A stretch of DNA of 64,000 bases, from NCBI RefSeq assembly GCF_900105255.1, contig NZ_LT629763.1, forward strand, positions 3,544,001 to 3,608,000, written 5' to 3'. A model generated the notes under the pieces. It saw only the letters and a list, made by a program, of their open reading frames with translations, was not told the DNA's origin and searched no databases. Source of the DNA: Halopseudomonas sabulinigri (GTDB taxonomy: Bacteria > Pseudomonadota > Gammaproteobacteria > Pseudomonadales > Pseudomonadaceae). How positions within the stretch are numbered: the first letter of the stretch is position 1; each line of letters opens with the position of its first letter. Shown one piece after another: positions 1-8,945 of this stretch. A program made the translations under genes and the position numbers.

Positions 1-1
1 C

Positions 2-961
2 CAGACGGTGCACCGTGAGCACTTTGATCCCAACCGAGTCCAGGTCTCCACGCTGCTGTCGATCAAGACCGGCGCCTGCCCGGAAGACTGCAAGTACTGC
101 CCGCAGTCGGGCCATTACAATACCGGCCTGGATAAGGAAAAGCTGCTGGAAGTACAGAAAGTGCTGGATGAGGCCGCCGCGGCCAAGAAGATTGGTGCCA
201 CGCGTTTCTGTATGGGCGCCGCCTGGAAGCACCCCTCCGAGAAAGATATGCCTTATGTGTTGCAGATGGTTCGCGGCGTGCGCGAGCTGGGGTTGGAAAC
301 CTGCATGACCCTGGGCAAGCTGACCAAAGAGCAGACCGCGGCGTTGGCCGACGCCGGATTGGATTATTACAACCATAACCTGGATACCTCGCCGGAGTTC
401 TACGGCAACATCATCACCACGCGCACTTACGGCGATCGGCTGGAAACCCTGGCCTACGTGCGTGATGCGGGCATGAAAATCTGCTCCGGCGGCATTCTGG
501 GTATGGGCGAGTCGGTCGAAGACCGTGCGGGTCTGCTGATTCAGTTGGCCAATTTGCCGGAACACCCTGAGAGCGTACCGATCAACATGCTGGTCAAGGT
601 CAAGGGCACGCCACTGGAGAACGCCGAAGACGTCGACCCCTTCGACTTTATCCGCACGCTGGCGGTCGCGCGCATCATGATGCCCAAATCCCACGTGCGT
701 CTGTCCGCCGGCCGTGAACAGATGAATGAGCAAACCCAATCGCTGGCCTTTTTTGCCGGTGCCAATTCGATCTTCTACGGCGAGCGCTTGCTGACCACCG
801 CCAACCCACAGGCGGAGAAGGACATGCTGTTGTTCGAGCGCCTGGGCATCAAGCCCGAAGAGCGTGAAGAGCACGACGACGAGGTGCATCAGGCCGCGAT
901 CGAGCAGGCGCTGGTCGAGCAGCGCGACAGCGCGTTGTTCAGCAACGCTGCGGCGGGTTAA
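2..961 (+). CDS. bioB: Biotin synthase BioB (5' truncated by window start)
   Basis: Radical-SAM enzyme that inserts sulfur into dethiobiotin, the last step of biotin synthesis, in the cytoplasm. The reading frame is open from base 2 (residues [11 protein letters not shown]), and family members start about 30-35 residues earlier, so the N-terminus lies outside the window; the GTG at base 8 is not the true start. The [4Fe-4S]/SAM motif CPEDCKYC is visible at about residues 24-31 of the visible part, and the blocks [15 protein letters not shown] and [10 protein letters not shown] are those of BioB. It heads a bioB-bioF-bioH-bioC-bioD run on the same strand. The call is secure. Confidence 0.96.
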   Translation, partial: QTVHREHFDPNRVQVSTLLSIKTGACPEDCKYCPQSGHYNTGLDKEKLLEVQKVLDEAAAAKKIGATRFCMGAAWKHPSEKDMPYVLQMVRGVRELGLETCMTLGKLTKEQTAALADAGLDYYNHNLDTSPEFYGNIITTRTYGDRLETLAYVRDAGMKICSGGILGMGESVEDRAGLLIQLANLPEHPESVPINMLVKVKGTPLENAEDVDPFDFIRTLAVARIMMPKSHVRLSAGREQMNEQTQSLAFFAGANSIFYGERLLTTANPQAEKDMLLFERLGIKPEEREEHDDEVHQAAIEQALVEQRDSALFSNAAAG

Positions 962-971
962 GCGCAGCGAC

Positions 972-1014
972 AAGCCGCAAGCTAACCCCAGTAGAGTGTT
1001 TTAACTTGCGGCTT
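972..1014. repeat. Intergenic hairpin, dispersed AAGCCGCAAG-type element
   Basis: Perfect 10-base arms (AAGCCGCAAG at 972-981 and its reverse complement at 1005-1014) flank a 23-base loop between bioB and bioF. Related hairpins with similar arms lie after pmbA, hisD and tadA in this window. It may weaken or process the transcript between bioB and bioF; that role is inferred. Confidence 0.6.
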
Positions 1015-1049
1015 GAAGCTCGCCGCTTCACCCCGAATGAGTGTTCCGC

Positions 1050-2237
1050 GTGCCCTTTGACCTGTCTGCCCGCCTGGCCGAGCGCCGGGCTGCCCATCTC
1101 TATCGCCGCCGACCCCTGCTGGATGCCCCGCAGGGCGTACGCGTGCGAGTGGATGGCGAAGAGCTGCTGGCGTTCTGCAACAATGATTATCTGGGGTTGG
1201 CCAATCATCCCGAGGTGATCGACGCCTTTGTGGCCGGCGCACAGCGTTGGGGCGTGGGCGGCGGCGCTTCACACCTGGTGGTCGGGCACAGCGCGCCACA
1301 CCACGAACTGGAAGAGGCGCTGGCAGTGTTTACCCGCCGCCCACGTGCTTTGCTGATGTCCAGCGGTTACATGGCCAATCTGGGCACGGTGACGGCATTG
1401 GTAGGGCAGGGCGATACCGTGCTGGAGGACCGTCTCAATCACGCCTCGCTGCTCGATGCGGGCCTGTTGAGTGGCGCGCGTTTCTCACGTTATCTGCACA
1501 ACGACCCTGCGAGCCTTGCCTCACGTCTGGACAAGGCAACCGGTAACACCCTGGTCGTGACCGATGGTGTGTTCAGTATGGATGGTGATCTCGCCAACCT
1601 GCCGGCGCTCTGCGCTCAGACTCGCCAGCGCGGCGGCTGGATGATGGTGGATGATGCGCACGGCTTCGGCTGTCTGGGTGCAGAGGGCGGCGGCATCGTC
1701 GAGCACTATGGGCTGGGGCTGGATGATGTGCCGGTGCTGGTCGGTACCCTGGGCAAGGCTTTTGGCACCGCTGGCGCCTTTGTTGCCGGCAGCGAGGAGC
1801 TGATTGAAAGTCTGATTCAGTTTGCCCGCCCCTATATTTACACCACCAGTCAGCCTCCGGCAGTCGCCTGTGCCACGCTCAAAAGCCTGCAGCTGCTGCG
1901 GGAAGAGCAATGGCGGCGTAGCCACTTGCAGCAGTTGATCAAGCGTTTCCGCACTGGTGCTGCCGGTCTGGGCCTGCAACTGATGGATAGTCCGACCCCG
2001 ATACAACCCATCCTGGTTGGTAGTAGCGATCGCGCGCTGGCGTTGTCGGCAGCACTACGGGAGCGCGGTATTCTGGTGACCGCTATCCGCCCGCCAACGG
2101 TACCGCGCGGCACAGCGCGGTTGCGGGTAACCCTGTGCGCCGCGCACAGTGAAGATGATGTGGCGCAGTTGCTGCAGGCGCTGGAAGCTGCCCTAGCAGC
2201 ATTGCCGGACGAAGAGAAGATCCATGAACACCATTAA
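1050..2237 (+). CDS. bioF: 8-amino-7-oxononanoate synthase BioF
   Basis: PLP-dependent alpha-oxoamine synthase that condenses pimeloyl-ACP/CoA with alanine to give 8-amino-7-oxononanoate (biotin pathway). 395 residues from the GTG at 1050, giving the N-terminus [19 protein letters not shown] that matches the family; an in-frame GTG at 1041 is the alternative and neither has a strong ribosome site. The PLP-lysine motif is in [13 protein letters not shown] and the cofactor-binding VDDAHGFG is present. The 3' end overlaps bioH by 14 bases, which suggests translational coupling. Confidence 0.95.
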   Translation: MPFDLSARLAERRAAHLYRRRPLLDAPQGVRVRVDGEELLAFCNNDYLGLANHPEVIDAFVAGAQRWGVGGGASHLVVGHSAPHHELEEALAVFTRRPRALLMSSGYMANLGTVTALVGQGDTVLEDRLNHASLLDAGLLSGARFSRYLHNDPASLASRLDKATGNTLVVTDGVFSMDGDLANLPALCAQTRQRGGWMMVDDAHGFGCLGAEGGGIVEHYGLGLDDVPVLVGTLGKAFGTAGAFVAGSEELIESLIQFARPYIYTTSQPPAVACATLKSLQLLREEQWRRSHLQQLIKRFRTGAAGLGLQLMDSPTPIQPILVGSSDRALALSAALRERGILVTAIRPPTVPRGTARLRVTLCAAHSEDDVAQLLQALEAALAALPDEEKIHEHH

Positions 2238-2934
2238 TCTGTTACCTGGCTGGTCATTGGCCGCCAGCAATCTTGCTGCCCTGCAACAAGCGTTGCAGGG
2301 CAGCCTGCCAGACTACAGCCTGATCAATCATGAGCTGCCGCCGATGCAGATGTCGAATCTGGAGGCAGACCTCGAACAGCTGGCCAGCAGCTTGCTTCCC
2401 GGCTGGCTGGTGGGTTGGTCGCTGGGCGGCGTGCTCGCTGTTCAGCTGCTGAGGCGTTATCCAGAGAGGTTCTGCGGGGTTGTGACGATTGCCAGCAACG
2501 CCTGTTTCGCGGCGCGTGCTGATTGGCCAGAAGCCATGCCAGCCGACACGTTCAAGGCGTTCTTCAGCGAAGCGCGCGAGAACCCGGAGAAAATTCGTAA
2601 GCGCTTTGCGCTGCTGGTGACACAGGGTGCGGCGCAGCCGCGCGAGCTAAGCCGGCAGCTGAAATGGACTGACGCCGACCCGCTACAGCGTTTGAACCAC
2701 CTGGCCTTGCTGGGGGTGCTGGATAACCGCGCTCATTTGCGTCGCTGCGAACAGCCGGTACTGCACATTCTGGCGGCGCAGGATGCCCTGGTTCCGGCGG
2801 CTGTGGCGGCTGAACTGCAGGCGCTTAATACGCAGGCGAGAGTAGCTGTACATCCGCAGTCCAGCCATGCGTTGCCGTTGGAGGAACCACAGTGGTTAGC
2901 GCAGCAGATTGCCGATTGGGTGCAGCAGGCGTGA
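2224..2934 (+). CDS. bioH: Pimeloyl-ACP methyl ester carboxylesterase BioH
   Basis: Alpha/beta hydrolase that releases the methyl group from pimeloyl-ACP methyl ester, ending the disguised fatty-acid phase of pimelate synthesis. 236 residues. The nucleophile elbow is GWSLGG (Ser near residue 67), with the acid in AAQDALVP and the histidine in SSHALP near the C-terminus. It starts inside the end of bioF and ends in a GTGA overlap with bioC, so it sits in the middle of a coupled operon. Family and context agree. Confidence 0.93.
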   Translation: MNTINLLPGWSLAASNLAALQQALQGSLPDYSLINHELPPMQMSNLEADLEQLASSLLPGWLVGWSLGGVLAVQLLRRYPERFCGVVTIASNACFAARADWPEAMPADTFKAFFSEARENPEKIRKRFALLVTQGAAQPRELSRQLKWTDADPLQRLNHLALLGVLDNRAHLRRCEQPVLHILAAQDALVPAAVAAELQALNTQARVAVHPQSSHALPLEEPQWLAQQIADWVQQA

Positions 2935-3728
2935 GCAGCGAGGCAATCGACAAGCGCCAGATCGCAGCCTCCTTTAGCCGCGCTGCCGGCACCTACGACC
3001 AGGTGGCCGAGCTGCAGCGCAGTGTCGGCAACAACCTGCTGGCGCGTTTGCCTGATCCGCCCTTCCAGAGTCAATTGGCTGACATTGGCTGCGGGACAGG
3101 TTTTTTTACCCGCGCCCTGGCCGAGCGATTTGGCCGCCCCGTGCTGGGGCTCGATATTGCCGAGGGCATGTTGCGCTATGCGCGCGACCGCAGCCCGGAC
3201 TCGCTGGATTGGGTAGCCGCGGACGCGGAGAACCTGCCCTTGCGCTCTGCCAGTCAGGACCTGCTGTTTTCCAGCCTGGCGCTGCAATGGTGTCCGCATT
3301 TGCCGCAGGCCCTGGCGGAAGCCTTCCGCGTGCTGCGCCCTGGCGGCTGTATGGCGTTCAACACCTTGGTGGAAGGTACCTTGGGCGAACTGCGCGATGC
3401 CTGGCTGGCCGTGGATGGTTTTGTGCACGTAAATCGCTTTATGCCGCTAACGCAATTGCAACTGATGCTGGCCCAGGCCGGGTTTGCCCGTTGGCACTGT
3501 GAGGTAGAGTCGCACGTGCTGCACTATGGTCAGTTAAGTGAGCTAACCCATGAGCTGAAAGCGCTTGGGGCGCACAATCTTAACGCCGGGCGCCCCAGTG
3601 GCTTGACGGGGCGGGCGCGCTTGCGCGGGTTGACCGCCGCCTATGAAGTGCAACGTCAGGCTGCCGGGTTGCCGGCGACTTATCAAGTGGCGCAGGTTCT
3701 GTTGTTCAAGGGCCTTGATCAGGTTTGA
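2931..3728 (+). CDS. bioC: Malonyl-ACP O-methyltransferase BioC
   Basis: SAM-dependent methyltransferase that methylates malonyl-ACP so that fatty-acid synthase can extend it to pimelate. 265 residues when started at GTG 2931, which overlaps the bioH stop (GTGA); an in-frame GTG at 2892 would overlap bioH by 43 bases and is less likely. SAM motif I reads [11 protein letters not shown] near residue 50, followed by the acidic LGLDIAEGM and the family signature [12 protein letters not shown]. Twelve bases before bioD. Confidence 0.93.
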   Translation: MSSEAIDKRQIAASFSRAAGTYDQVAELQRSVGNNLLARLPDPPFQSQLADIGCGTGFFTRALAERFGRPVLGLDIAEGMLRYARDRSPDSLDWVAADAENLPLRSASQDLLFSSLALQWCPHLPQALAEAFRVLRPGGCMAFNTLVEGTLGELRDAWLAVDGFVHVNRFMPLTQLQLMLAQAGFARWHCEVESHVLHYGQLSELTHELKALGAHNLNAGRPSGLTGRARLRGLTAAYEVQRQAAGLPATYQVAQVLLFKGLDQV

Positions 3729-3739
3729 TGGAGTAAAGC

Positions 3740-4420
3740 ATGTCCAAACGCTATTTTGTTACCGGAACCGACACTGAAATCGGCAAGACCACGATCGCCG
3801 CAGCGCTGTTACATGCCGCGCGCGTGGGCGGTTTGAGCACGGCAGCTGTCAAGCCGGTCGCGGCGGGTTGTGAGCGCACCAGCGGCGGGCTGCGCAACGA
3901 AGATGCCTTGGCGCTCCAGGCTGAGTGCTCGCCGGCGCTGGCCTACGAACTTATCAATCCGATTACGCTGGAGGCGGCCATCGCGCCGCACATTGCTGCC
4001 AAAGAAGAGGGCGCGGCGCTCACCCTGGAAATTTTGGCGGGTGCCTGCCTGCAGGTGTTTGACCGCGAGCGCGACCTGACCTTGGTGGAGGGTGCGGGTG
4101 GCTGGCGCGTACCGCTCAATGACGACGAGCTGCTGTCTGAGCTGGCGGTTGAGTTGAAGCTGCCGGTGGTATTGGTGGTGGGTATGCGGTTGGGCTGTAT
4201 CAACCATGCCTTGCTGACCTGCGAGGCCATCGCGGCCGACGGTCTGCAGTTGGCAGGTTGGGTGGCCAATCATGTTGACCCTGACATGAGCCGGCCGGAT
4301 GAGAATCTGGCAACCCTGCAACAACTGATCAAAGCTCCGCTGCTGGGCCGCGTGCCTCGCCTGGAGAGTGCCGATGCGGCGTCGGTGGCTGCCCATCTGG
4401 ATGTTACCCCGCTGGTCTGA
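3740..4420 (+). CDS. bioD: Dethiobiotin synthetase BioD
   Basis: ATP-dependent ring closure of 7,8-diaminopelargonate with CO2 to dethiobiotin, in the cytoplasm. 226 residues. The P-loop variant GTDTEIGKT is at residues 8-16, the VKPVAAG lysine loop follows, and VEGAGGWRVP is the second conserved block. A good ribosome site (GGAGTAAAGC) precedes the ATG. It is the last gene of the bio cluster; bioA, which supplies its substrate, is not in this window. Confidence 0.95.
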   Translation: MSKRYFVTGTDTEIGKTTIAAALLHAARVGGLSTAAVKPVAAGCERTSGGLRNEDALALQAECSPALAYELINPITLEAAIAPHIAAKEEGAALTLEILAGACLQVFDRERDLTLVEGAGGWRVPLNDDELLSELAVELKLPVVLVVGMRLGCINHALLTCEAIAADGLQLAGWVANHVDPDMSRPDENLATLQQLIKAPLLGRVPRLESADAASVAAHLDVTPLV

Positions 4421-4496
4421 ACTGACCGGTGGTGATACTCAATACTGGCCTTTTGTGCTTGAATGTAAGCAGGCTCTCTACATCTGAGGTTGTGCC

Positions 4497-4805
4497 ATGG
4501 CTACCCTTGACTTGATTTCATCTGGCCTGACCAGTGTGCGTCAGGGACAGAATCGCGTTTCCAACGCGGCTTCCGATATTGCTCGCCTGGGCAGTTCCGT
4601 CGATCCGGTAACGGCGCAGGCTACGCCCACGCAGCCGGCCACTGGTCAGGCCGTGTCCAGCGCGCCGGTAGAAAGCGCACGCCCGGTCAACCTGGTAGAC
4701 AGTCTGGTTGAATTGCAAAGGGGACGTCAGGAGGCAGAGGTCGGCGCCTCGGTAATCGATACCGCCGACGAGGTTTTGGGCACCCTGCTTGACGTAACTG
4801 TCTGA
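4497..4805 (+). CDS. Conserved small protein, flagellar rod-like C-terminus
   Basis: 102-residue protein. The N-terminus (LDLISSGLTSVRQGQNRVSN) and the C-terminal block LVELQRGRQEAEVGASVI resemble the paired helices that flagellar rod/hook proteins such as FlgC carry at their two ends, with a Thr/Pro/Ala-rich linker between. Such short proteins are common and uncharacterised in Pseudomonas. It lies 61 bases before the next gene, with no flagellar genes nearby. A gene is well supported; the flagellar resemblance is by eye only, and no function is assigned. Confidence 0.7.
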   Translation: MATLDLISSGLTSVRQGQNRVSNAASDIARLGSSVDPVTAQATPTQPATGQAVSSAPVESARPVNLVDSLVELQRGRQEAEVGASVIDTADEVLGTLLDVTV

Positions 4806-4866
4806 CGCCTATGCCATCCCTGGCACGTCAGAGTTCGTCTGCCTGCAGACTCTAGAGGTCTGAGCA

Positions 4867-5628
4867 ATGACAAACATCGGCGCGTTCAGCGCTTATTCCT
4901 ATTCCCCTGCGCCTGTACCGGCACCGGTAACTGGCGTCGTATCGGCCAACCTGACTGTGCCCTCGACTGGCGTTTCTACCCGCTTCGCGCCGGTGGATGA
5001 AGCCAGCGCCTCCGCGTCGACCAAGGCTGAGCAAGGCGACGCTGCACCTGCCGAAGAAACTTCCGACCTTGAGCAGCAAAAGCGCGCTCAGCTGGCCGCC
5101 GCCGAGGCCCAGCAGCTGCAGGCAACACAGCAGGAAATCCGTGAACTGGCGGCGCGTGACCGCGAGGTGCGCACGCACGAGCAAGCGCACATGTCAGTCG
5201 GCGGGCAATATGCCGGTGCCGTGCAGTATGACTATGATCGTGGTCCCGACGGGCGTCTCTATGCGGTGGGTGGCGAGGTAGGCATCGATACCTCGCCCAT
5301 TCCCGGGAACCCGCAGGCGACCATCGAAAAGATGGAGCAGGTCCGTCGCGCCGCACTGGCACCGGCTGAACCGTCCGGGCAGGATCGTTCGGTAGCTGCC
5401 CAAGCGGGGCAGGCGATTGCTCAGGCCAGGGCCGAGTTGGCAACCCAGCAGCCGGACAAGGCACGACAAGGTGAAGCGGCATCCGACGACAACAGCGAGA
5501 TTGAGTCGGGCGAAGAGGCTGATGAGGGGGCGACAGCTGAGGCGGGCCGCGTGCGAGATCTTTCGCTTTACCGCGATGTGGCAATCTCTGCCAGCCCCGC
5601 TGACTCAGCGATCAGTCTGAGCGCCTGA
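4867..5628 (+). CDS. Putative SprA-related metalloprotease (PF12118-like)
   Basis: 253 residues. The central block has a zinc-peptidase HEQAH (HExxH) motif within VRTHEQAHMSVGGQYAG, followed by YAVGGEVGID and SPIPGNPQATIEKM, the pattern of the SprA-related / CJM1_0395-type putative metalloprotease family. No signal peptide or membrane segment is evident; both ends are Ala/Gln/Glu-rich and low in complexity, and the C-terminal tail is strongly acidic (DDNSEIESGEEADEG). Substrate unknown. It follows the small flagellar-like protein closely and may share its transcript. Confidence 0.8.
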   Translation: MTNIGAFSAYSYSPAPVPAPVTGVVSANLTVPSTGVSTRFAPVDEASASASTKAEQGDAAPAEETSDLEQQKRAQLAAAEAQQLQATQQEIRELAARDREVRTHEQAHMSVGGQYAGAVQYDYDRGPDGRLYAVGGEVGIDTSPIPGNPQATIEKMEQVRRAALAPAEPSGQDRSVAAQAGQAIAQARAELATQQPDKARQGEAASDDNSEIESGEEADEGATAEAGRVRDLSLYRDVAISASPADSAISLSA

Positions 5629-5735
5629 CCCCGGGCGTACTCCCTTCTGCTTTAACCTGGCCCCACGCGATCGGTGGCCACTACTTCCTGCGGTGTATGT
5701 TCACAACTATTTATGATGCGACATTCAGGGAGGGG

Positions 5736-5764
5736 TTGACTTTCATTTGGCGTAAACGTATGTT
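5736..5764 (+). promoter_or_regulatory. Sigma-70-type promoter of the acyl-CoA dehydrogenase
   Basis: TTGACT at 5736-5741 and TATGTT at 5759-5764 are separated by exactly 17 bases, about 90 bases before the start codon at 5854. The -10 runs into the palindrome at 5763-5782, so a protein bound there would block transcription. Confidence 0.6.
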
Positions 5765-5782
5765 TCAAACACATGTTTGAAA
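5763..5782. promoter_or_regulatory. PsrA-type operator (perfect 20-bp palindrome)
   Basis: TTTCAAACACATGTTTGAAA is a perfect palindrome that contains CAAAC-N4-GTTTG, matching the published PsrA site (G/C)AAAC-N2-4-GTTT(G/C) of Pseudomonas. PsrA is a TetR-family regulator released from DNA by long-chain fatty acids/acyl-CoA. The site overlaps the -10 of a promoter that reads into an acyl-CoA dehydrogenase, so fatty-acid derepression is the likely logic. Regulator identity is inferred. Confidence 0.72.
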
Positions 5783-5853
5783 GTGCTGTTTTGCAGTACC
5801 AAATGCAGCTTCGGCTGCCCTTGCATCTGATACTACTGTTGAGGTCAAGCACC

Positions 5854-7659
5854 ATGCCCGATTACAAGGCCCCCCTGCGTGATATCCGTTTCGTTCGCGA
5901 CGAGCTTCTGGGTTATGAAGAGCATTACCAGAGCCTGCCTGGTTGCGAAGACGCAACGCCCGACATGGTCAATGCCATCCTGGAAGAGGGCGCCAAGTTC
6001 TGTGAGCAGGTAATCGCCCCATTGAACCGCGCTGGCGACAGTGAAGGTTGTACCTGGAGCGCTGATGGCGTGACTACGCCTACCGGTTTCAAAGAAGCCT
6101 ATCAGCAGTACGTTGAAGGTGGCTGGCCGAGTCTGGCGCATGACGTCAACCATGGTGGTCAGGGTCTGCCCGAGTCGCTGGGTCTGGCGATCAGCGAAAT
6201 GGTTGGTCAGGCCAACTGGTCCTGGGGTATGTACCCCGGCCTGTCCCACGGTGCGATGAATACCCTGGATGAGCACGGCACCGACGAACAGAAGCACACC
6301 TATCTGACCAAGCTGGTTTCTGGTCAGTGGACTGGCACCATGTGTCTGACCGAGTCCCATTGTGGTACTGATCTGGGCATGCTGCGCACCAAGGCTGAGC
6401 CGCAGGCTGACGGCAGCTACAAGATTTCCGGCACCAAGATCTTCATCTCCTCCGGTGAGCACGACATGGCCGAGAACATCGTCCATATCGTATTGGCCCG
6501 CCTGCCCGATGCACCGGCTGGCACCAAGGGTATCTCCCTGTTCATCGTTCCCAAGTTCTTGCCCGACGCCAATGGCGAGAAGGGCGAGCGTAACGGCGTA
6601 AGCTGTGGTTCGCTGGAACACAAGATGGGTATTCATGGTAACGCCACCTGCGTTATGAACTTCGACGCCGCTACCGGCTTCCTGATCGGTCCGCCGAACA
6701 AAGGCCTGAACTGCATGTTCACCTTCATGAACACCGCGCGCCTGGGTACTGCCTTGCAGGGTCTGGCCCACGCTGAAGTCGGTTTCCAAGGTGGTATTCA
6801 GTACGCCCGTGATCGTTTGCAGATGCGCGCTCTGACCGGTGCTAAGGCACCCGACAAGGCTGCTGATCCAATCATCGTGCACCCCGATGTACGTCGCATG
6901 CTGCTGACCATGAAGGCTTTCGCTGAAGGCAACCGTGCCATGGTTTACTTCACCGCCAAGCAGGTCGATATCGTCAAGAACAGCCAGGATGCCGAGCAGA
7001 AGAAGCAGGCTGACGCACTGCTGGCGCTGCTGACGCCGATTGCCAAGGCGTTCATGACCGAAGTGGGTTTTGAAGCAGCCAACCACGGCGTGCAGATCTA
7101 CGGTGGTCATGGCTTTATCGCTGAGTGGGGCATGGAGCAGAACGTTCGCGACGCGCGCATCTCCATGTTGTACGAAGGCACCACCGGCATTCAGGCTCTT
7201 GACCTGCTGGGCCGTAAGGTACTGATGACGCAGGGCGAAGCGCTGAAGGGCTTCACCAAGATCGTGCACAAGTTCTGCCAGAACAACGAGGGTAACGACT
7301 CCATCTCCGAATTTGTTGCGCCGCTGGCACAGCTGAACAAGGAGTGGGGCGAGCTGACCATGAAAGTGGGTATGGCTGCCATGAAGGATCGTGAAATGGT
7401 CGGTGCTGCGTCGGTTGATTACCTGATGTACAGCGGCTATGCCTGCCTGGCGTACTTCTGGGCAGACATGGCGCGGGTAGCTGCAGCCAAACTGGCTGAA
7501 GGTACTTCCGAGGAGGCCTTCTATAAGGCCAAGCTGCAGACCGCGCGCTTCTACTTCCAGCGCATTCTGCCGCGTACCCGCACTCACGTTGAAAGCATGC
7601 TGTCCGGGGCCGACAACCTGATGGAGATGGACGCAGAGCACTTCGCACTGGGTTACTGA
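5854..7659 (+). CDS. Acyl-CoA dehydrogenase, long (about 600 aa) FadE type
   Basis: FAD-dependent enzyme that makes the trans-2-enoyl-CoA in fatty-acid beta-oxidation. 601 residues from ATG 5854, chosen for GAGG ten bases before it and for the family start MPDYKAPLRDIRFV; an in-frame upstream ATG at 5773 lies inside the operator region. Blocks seen: CLTESHCGTDLG (FAD/acyl binding), the GHGFIAEWGMEQ region, and the catalytic glutamate in MLYEGTTGIQALDLLGRK. Longer than classic 380-residue enzymes because of an extra C-terminal domain, usual for this branch. Monocistronic, with its own promoter, operator and terminator. Confidence 0.93.
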   Translation: MPDYKAPLRDIRFVRDELLGYEEHYQSLPGCEDATPDMVNAILEEGAKFCEQVIAPLNRAGDSEGCTWSADGVTTPTGFKEAYQQYVEGGWPSLAHDVNHGGQGLPESLGLAISEMVGQANWSWGMYPGLSHGAMNTLDEHGTDEQKHTYLTKLVSGQWTGTMCLTESHCGTDLGMLRTKAEPQADGSYKISGTKIFISSGEHDMAENIVHIVLARLPDAPAGTKGISLFIVPKFLPDANGEKGERNGVSCGSLEHKMGIHGNATCVMNFDAATGFLIGPPNKGLNCMFTFMNTARLGTALQGLAHAEVGFQGGIQYARDRLQMRALTGAKAPDKAADPIIVHPDVRRMLLTMKAFAEGNRAMVYFTAKQVDIVKNSQDAEQKKQADALLALLTPIAKAFMTEVGFEAANHGVQIYGGHGFIAEWGMEQNVRDARISMLYEGTTGIQALDLLGRKVLMTQGEALKGFTKIVHKFCQNNEGNDSISEFVAPLAQLNKEWGELTMKVGMAAMKDREMVGAASVDYLMYSGYACLAYFWADMARVAAAKLAEGTSEEAFYKAKLQTARFYFQRILPRTRTHVESMLSGADNLMEMDAEHFALGY

Positions 7660-7689
7660 TCCAGCGCGCAGCCTTGCTGCGAATAGAAG

Positions 7690-7722
7690 GGCCGCTCCGG
7701 TTATCCGGAGCGGCCTTTTTTA
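7690..7722 (+). terminator. Rho-independent terminator after the acyl-CoA dehydrogenase
   Basis: A perfect 11-bp stem (GGCCGCTCCGG at 7690-7700, TTAT loop, complement at 7705-7715) is followed by six T residues. It lies between the converging acyl-CoA dehydrogenase and egtB genes; the T-run fits plus-strand transcription. Confidence 0.93.
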
Positions 7723-7733
7723 TTGTCGAGCGC

Positions 7734-8945
7734 TCAGCTATCGCGCGCCAAGCGCAGCCCGCTGAACTGCCACTGCGTAGCGGCAGGAAAGAAGTTACGG
7801 TAGGTGTTTCTGCTGTGGCCCGCCGGGGTCGCGCAGGAGTTGCCGCGCAGCACCATCTGATTGATCATGAACTTGCCGTTGTACTCGCCCACCGCGCCAG
7901 CTGCTGGCTGATAACCAGGGTAGGGAAGGTACGCGCTGTTGGTCCATTGCCATACCTCGCCAAACAGCCCTGCCAGATCAGGTGCGCTCTGGGCTGCGTG
8001 TTCCCACTCGGCTTCGGTCGGCAGGCGGGCGCCCGACCAACGGGCGAAGGCATCTGCTTCATATAGGCTGACATGGCATAGCGGCGCTGCGTGATTTAGC
8101 GGTTGCAGGCCAGCCAGGGTGAAGGCTTGCCACTTTTGATCTGCGTGCTGCCAGTACAGTGGTGAGGCCACGCCCTGCTGGCTGACCCAATCCCAGCCGT
8201 CGGAGAGCCACAGCTCGGGTCGCTGGTAACCGCCGTCAGCGATGAAGGCGAGAAAGTCACCATTGCTGACGTTACGCTCGGCGAGCTGGAAGGGTTCCAG
8301 CCAGACGCGGTGACGTGGACCTTCGTTGTCGTAGCTGAAGCCGTTTTCAGTGGCGCCGATTTCGCATAGCCCGCCGGCAAAGGCGCGGTACTGACGGTGC
8401 CGTGCGGTGGCTGCGGCGGATTGTTGTTCGGGAGTGCGATCGCGCCAGGCCGGTTGCAAGGGGTTGCAGGAAAAGTGATGTTTCAGGTCGGTGAGCATTA
8501 GCTCTTGGTGCTGCTGCTCATGCTGCAGCCCCAGCGTTACCAGGTCGGCCAGAGGCGCAAGCTGTTGCGGGTTGCCCAAGAGTCGTTGCATCTGCTGGTC
8601 AACCTGCTGGCGATAGTGCAGCACCTCGTCCAGCGAGGGGCGTGACAACAGGCCTCGTTCCGCGCGCAGATGGCGCTCGCCGACACCGATGTAGTAGGAG
8701 TTGAACAGCACCTTGTAGCGCGGATCGACAGGGGCCGGCGGTGACGCTAATGCGCCAAGCACAAAGGTTTCAAAGAACCAGGTGGTATGCGCCAGGTGCC
8801 ACTTCAATGGGCTGGCGTCCGCCATGGACTGTAGCTGACAATCTTCCGCGCTAAGGCCGCGTATCAGTTCGAGCGAGTACGCACGCGTTTGCGCGTAGCT
8901 GAACTCGAGGCTGCAGGCTGCGCTCTCTCTGGCTTGGTGGTTCAT
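7734..8945 (-). CDS. egtB: Ergothioneine biosynthesis protein EgtB (sulfoxide synthase)
   Basis: Non-haem iron enzyme joining trimethyl-histidine (hercynine) to a thiol (cysteine or gamma-glutamylcysteine) in ergothioneine synthesis. 403 residues. The N-terminal DinB-like part has the iron ligands in LKWHLAHTTW and LQHEQQHQE (the HX3HXE motif), and the C-terminal half is an FGE-sulfatase domain (GEVWQWTNSAYLPYPGY, VLRGNSCATP). Its ATG overlaps the stop of egtD by 4 bases, so the two are coupled. No EgtA/EgtC glutamyl-cycle gene is adjacent, which may mean free cysteine is the donor; this is inference. Confidence 0.92.
   Translation of the reverse strand: MNHQARESAACSLEFSYAQTRAYSLELIRGLSAEDCQLQSMADASPLKWHLAHTTWFFETFVLGALASPPAPVDPRYKVLFNSYYIGVGERHLRAERGLLSRPSLDEVLHYRQQVDQQMQRLLGNPQQLAPLADLVTLGLQHEQQHQELMLTDLKHHFSCNPLQPAWRDRTPEQQSAAATARHRQYRAFAGGLCEIGATENGFSYDNEGPRHRVWLEPFQLAERNVSNGDFLAFIADGGYQRPELWLSDGWDWVSQQGVASPLYWQHADQKWQAFTLAGLQPLNHAAPLCHVSLYEADAFARWSGARLPTEAEWEHAAQSAPDLAGLFGEVWQWTNSAYLPYPGYQPAAGAVGEYNGKFMINQMVLRGNSCATPAGHSRNTYRNFFPAATQWQFSGLRLARDS

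Noticed and set aside
4440-4496. Sigma-54 promoter before the 102-residue gene
   Set aside because: The GG and GC elements are 8, not 10, bases apart.
5845-7641. 598-residue antisense frame over the acyl-CoA dehydrogenase
   Set aside because: Shadow of a strongly biased GC-rich gene; the sense product is a clear enzyme and the antisense one is low-complexity without start signals.
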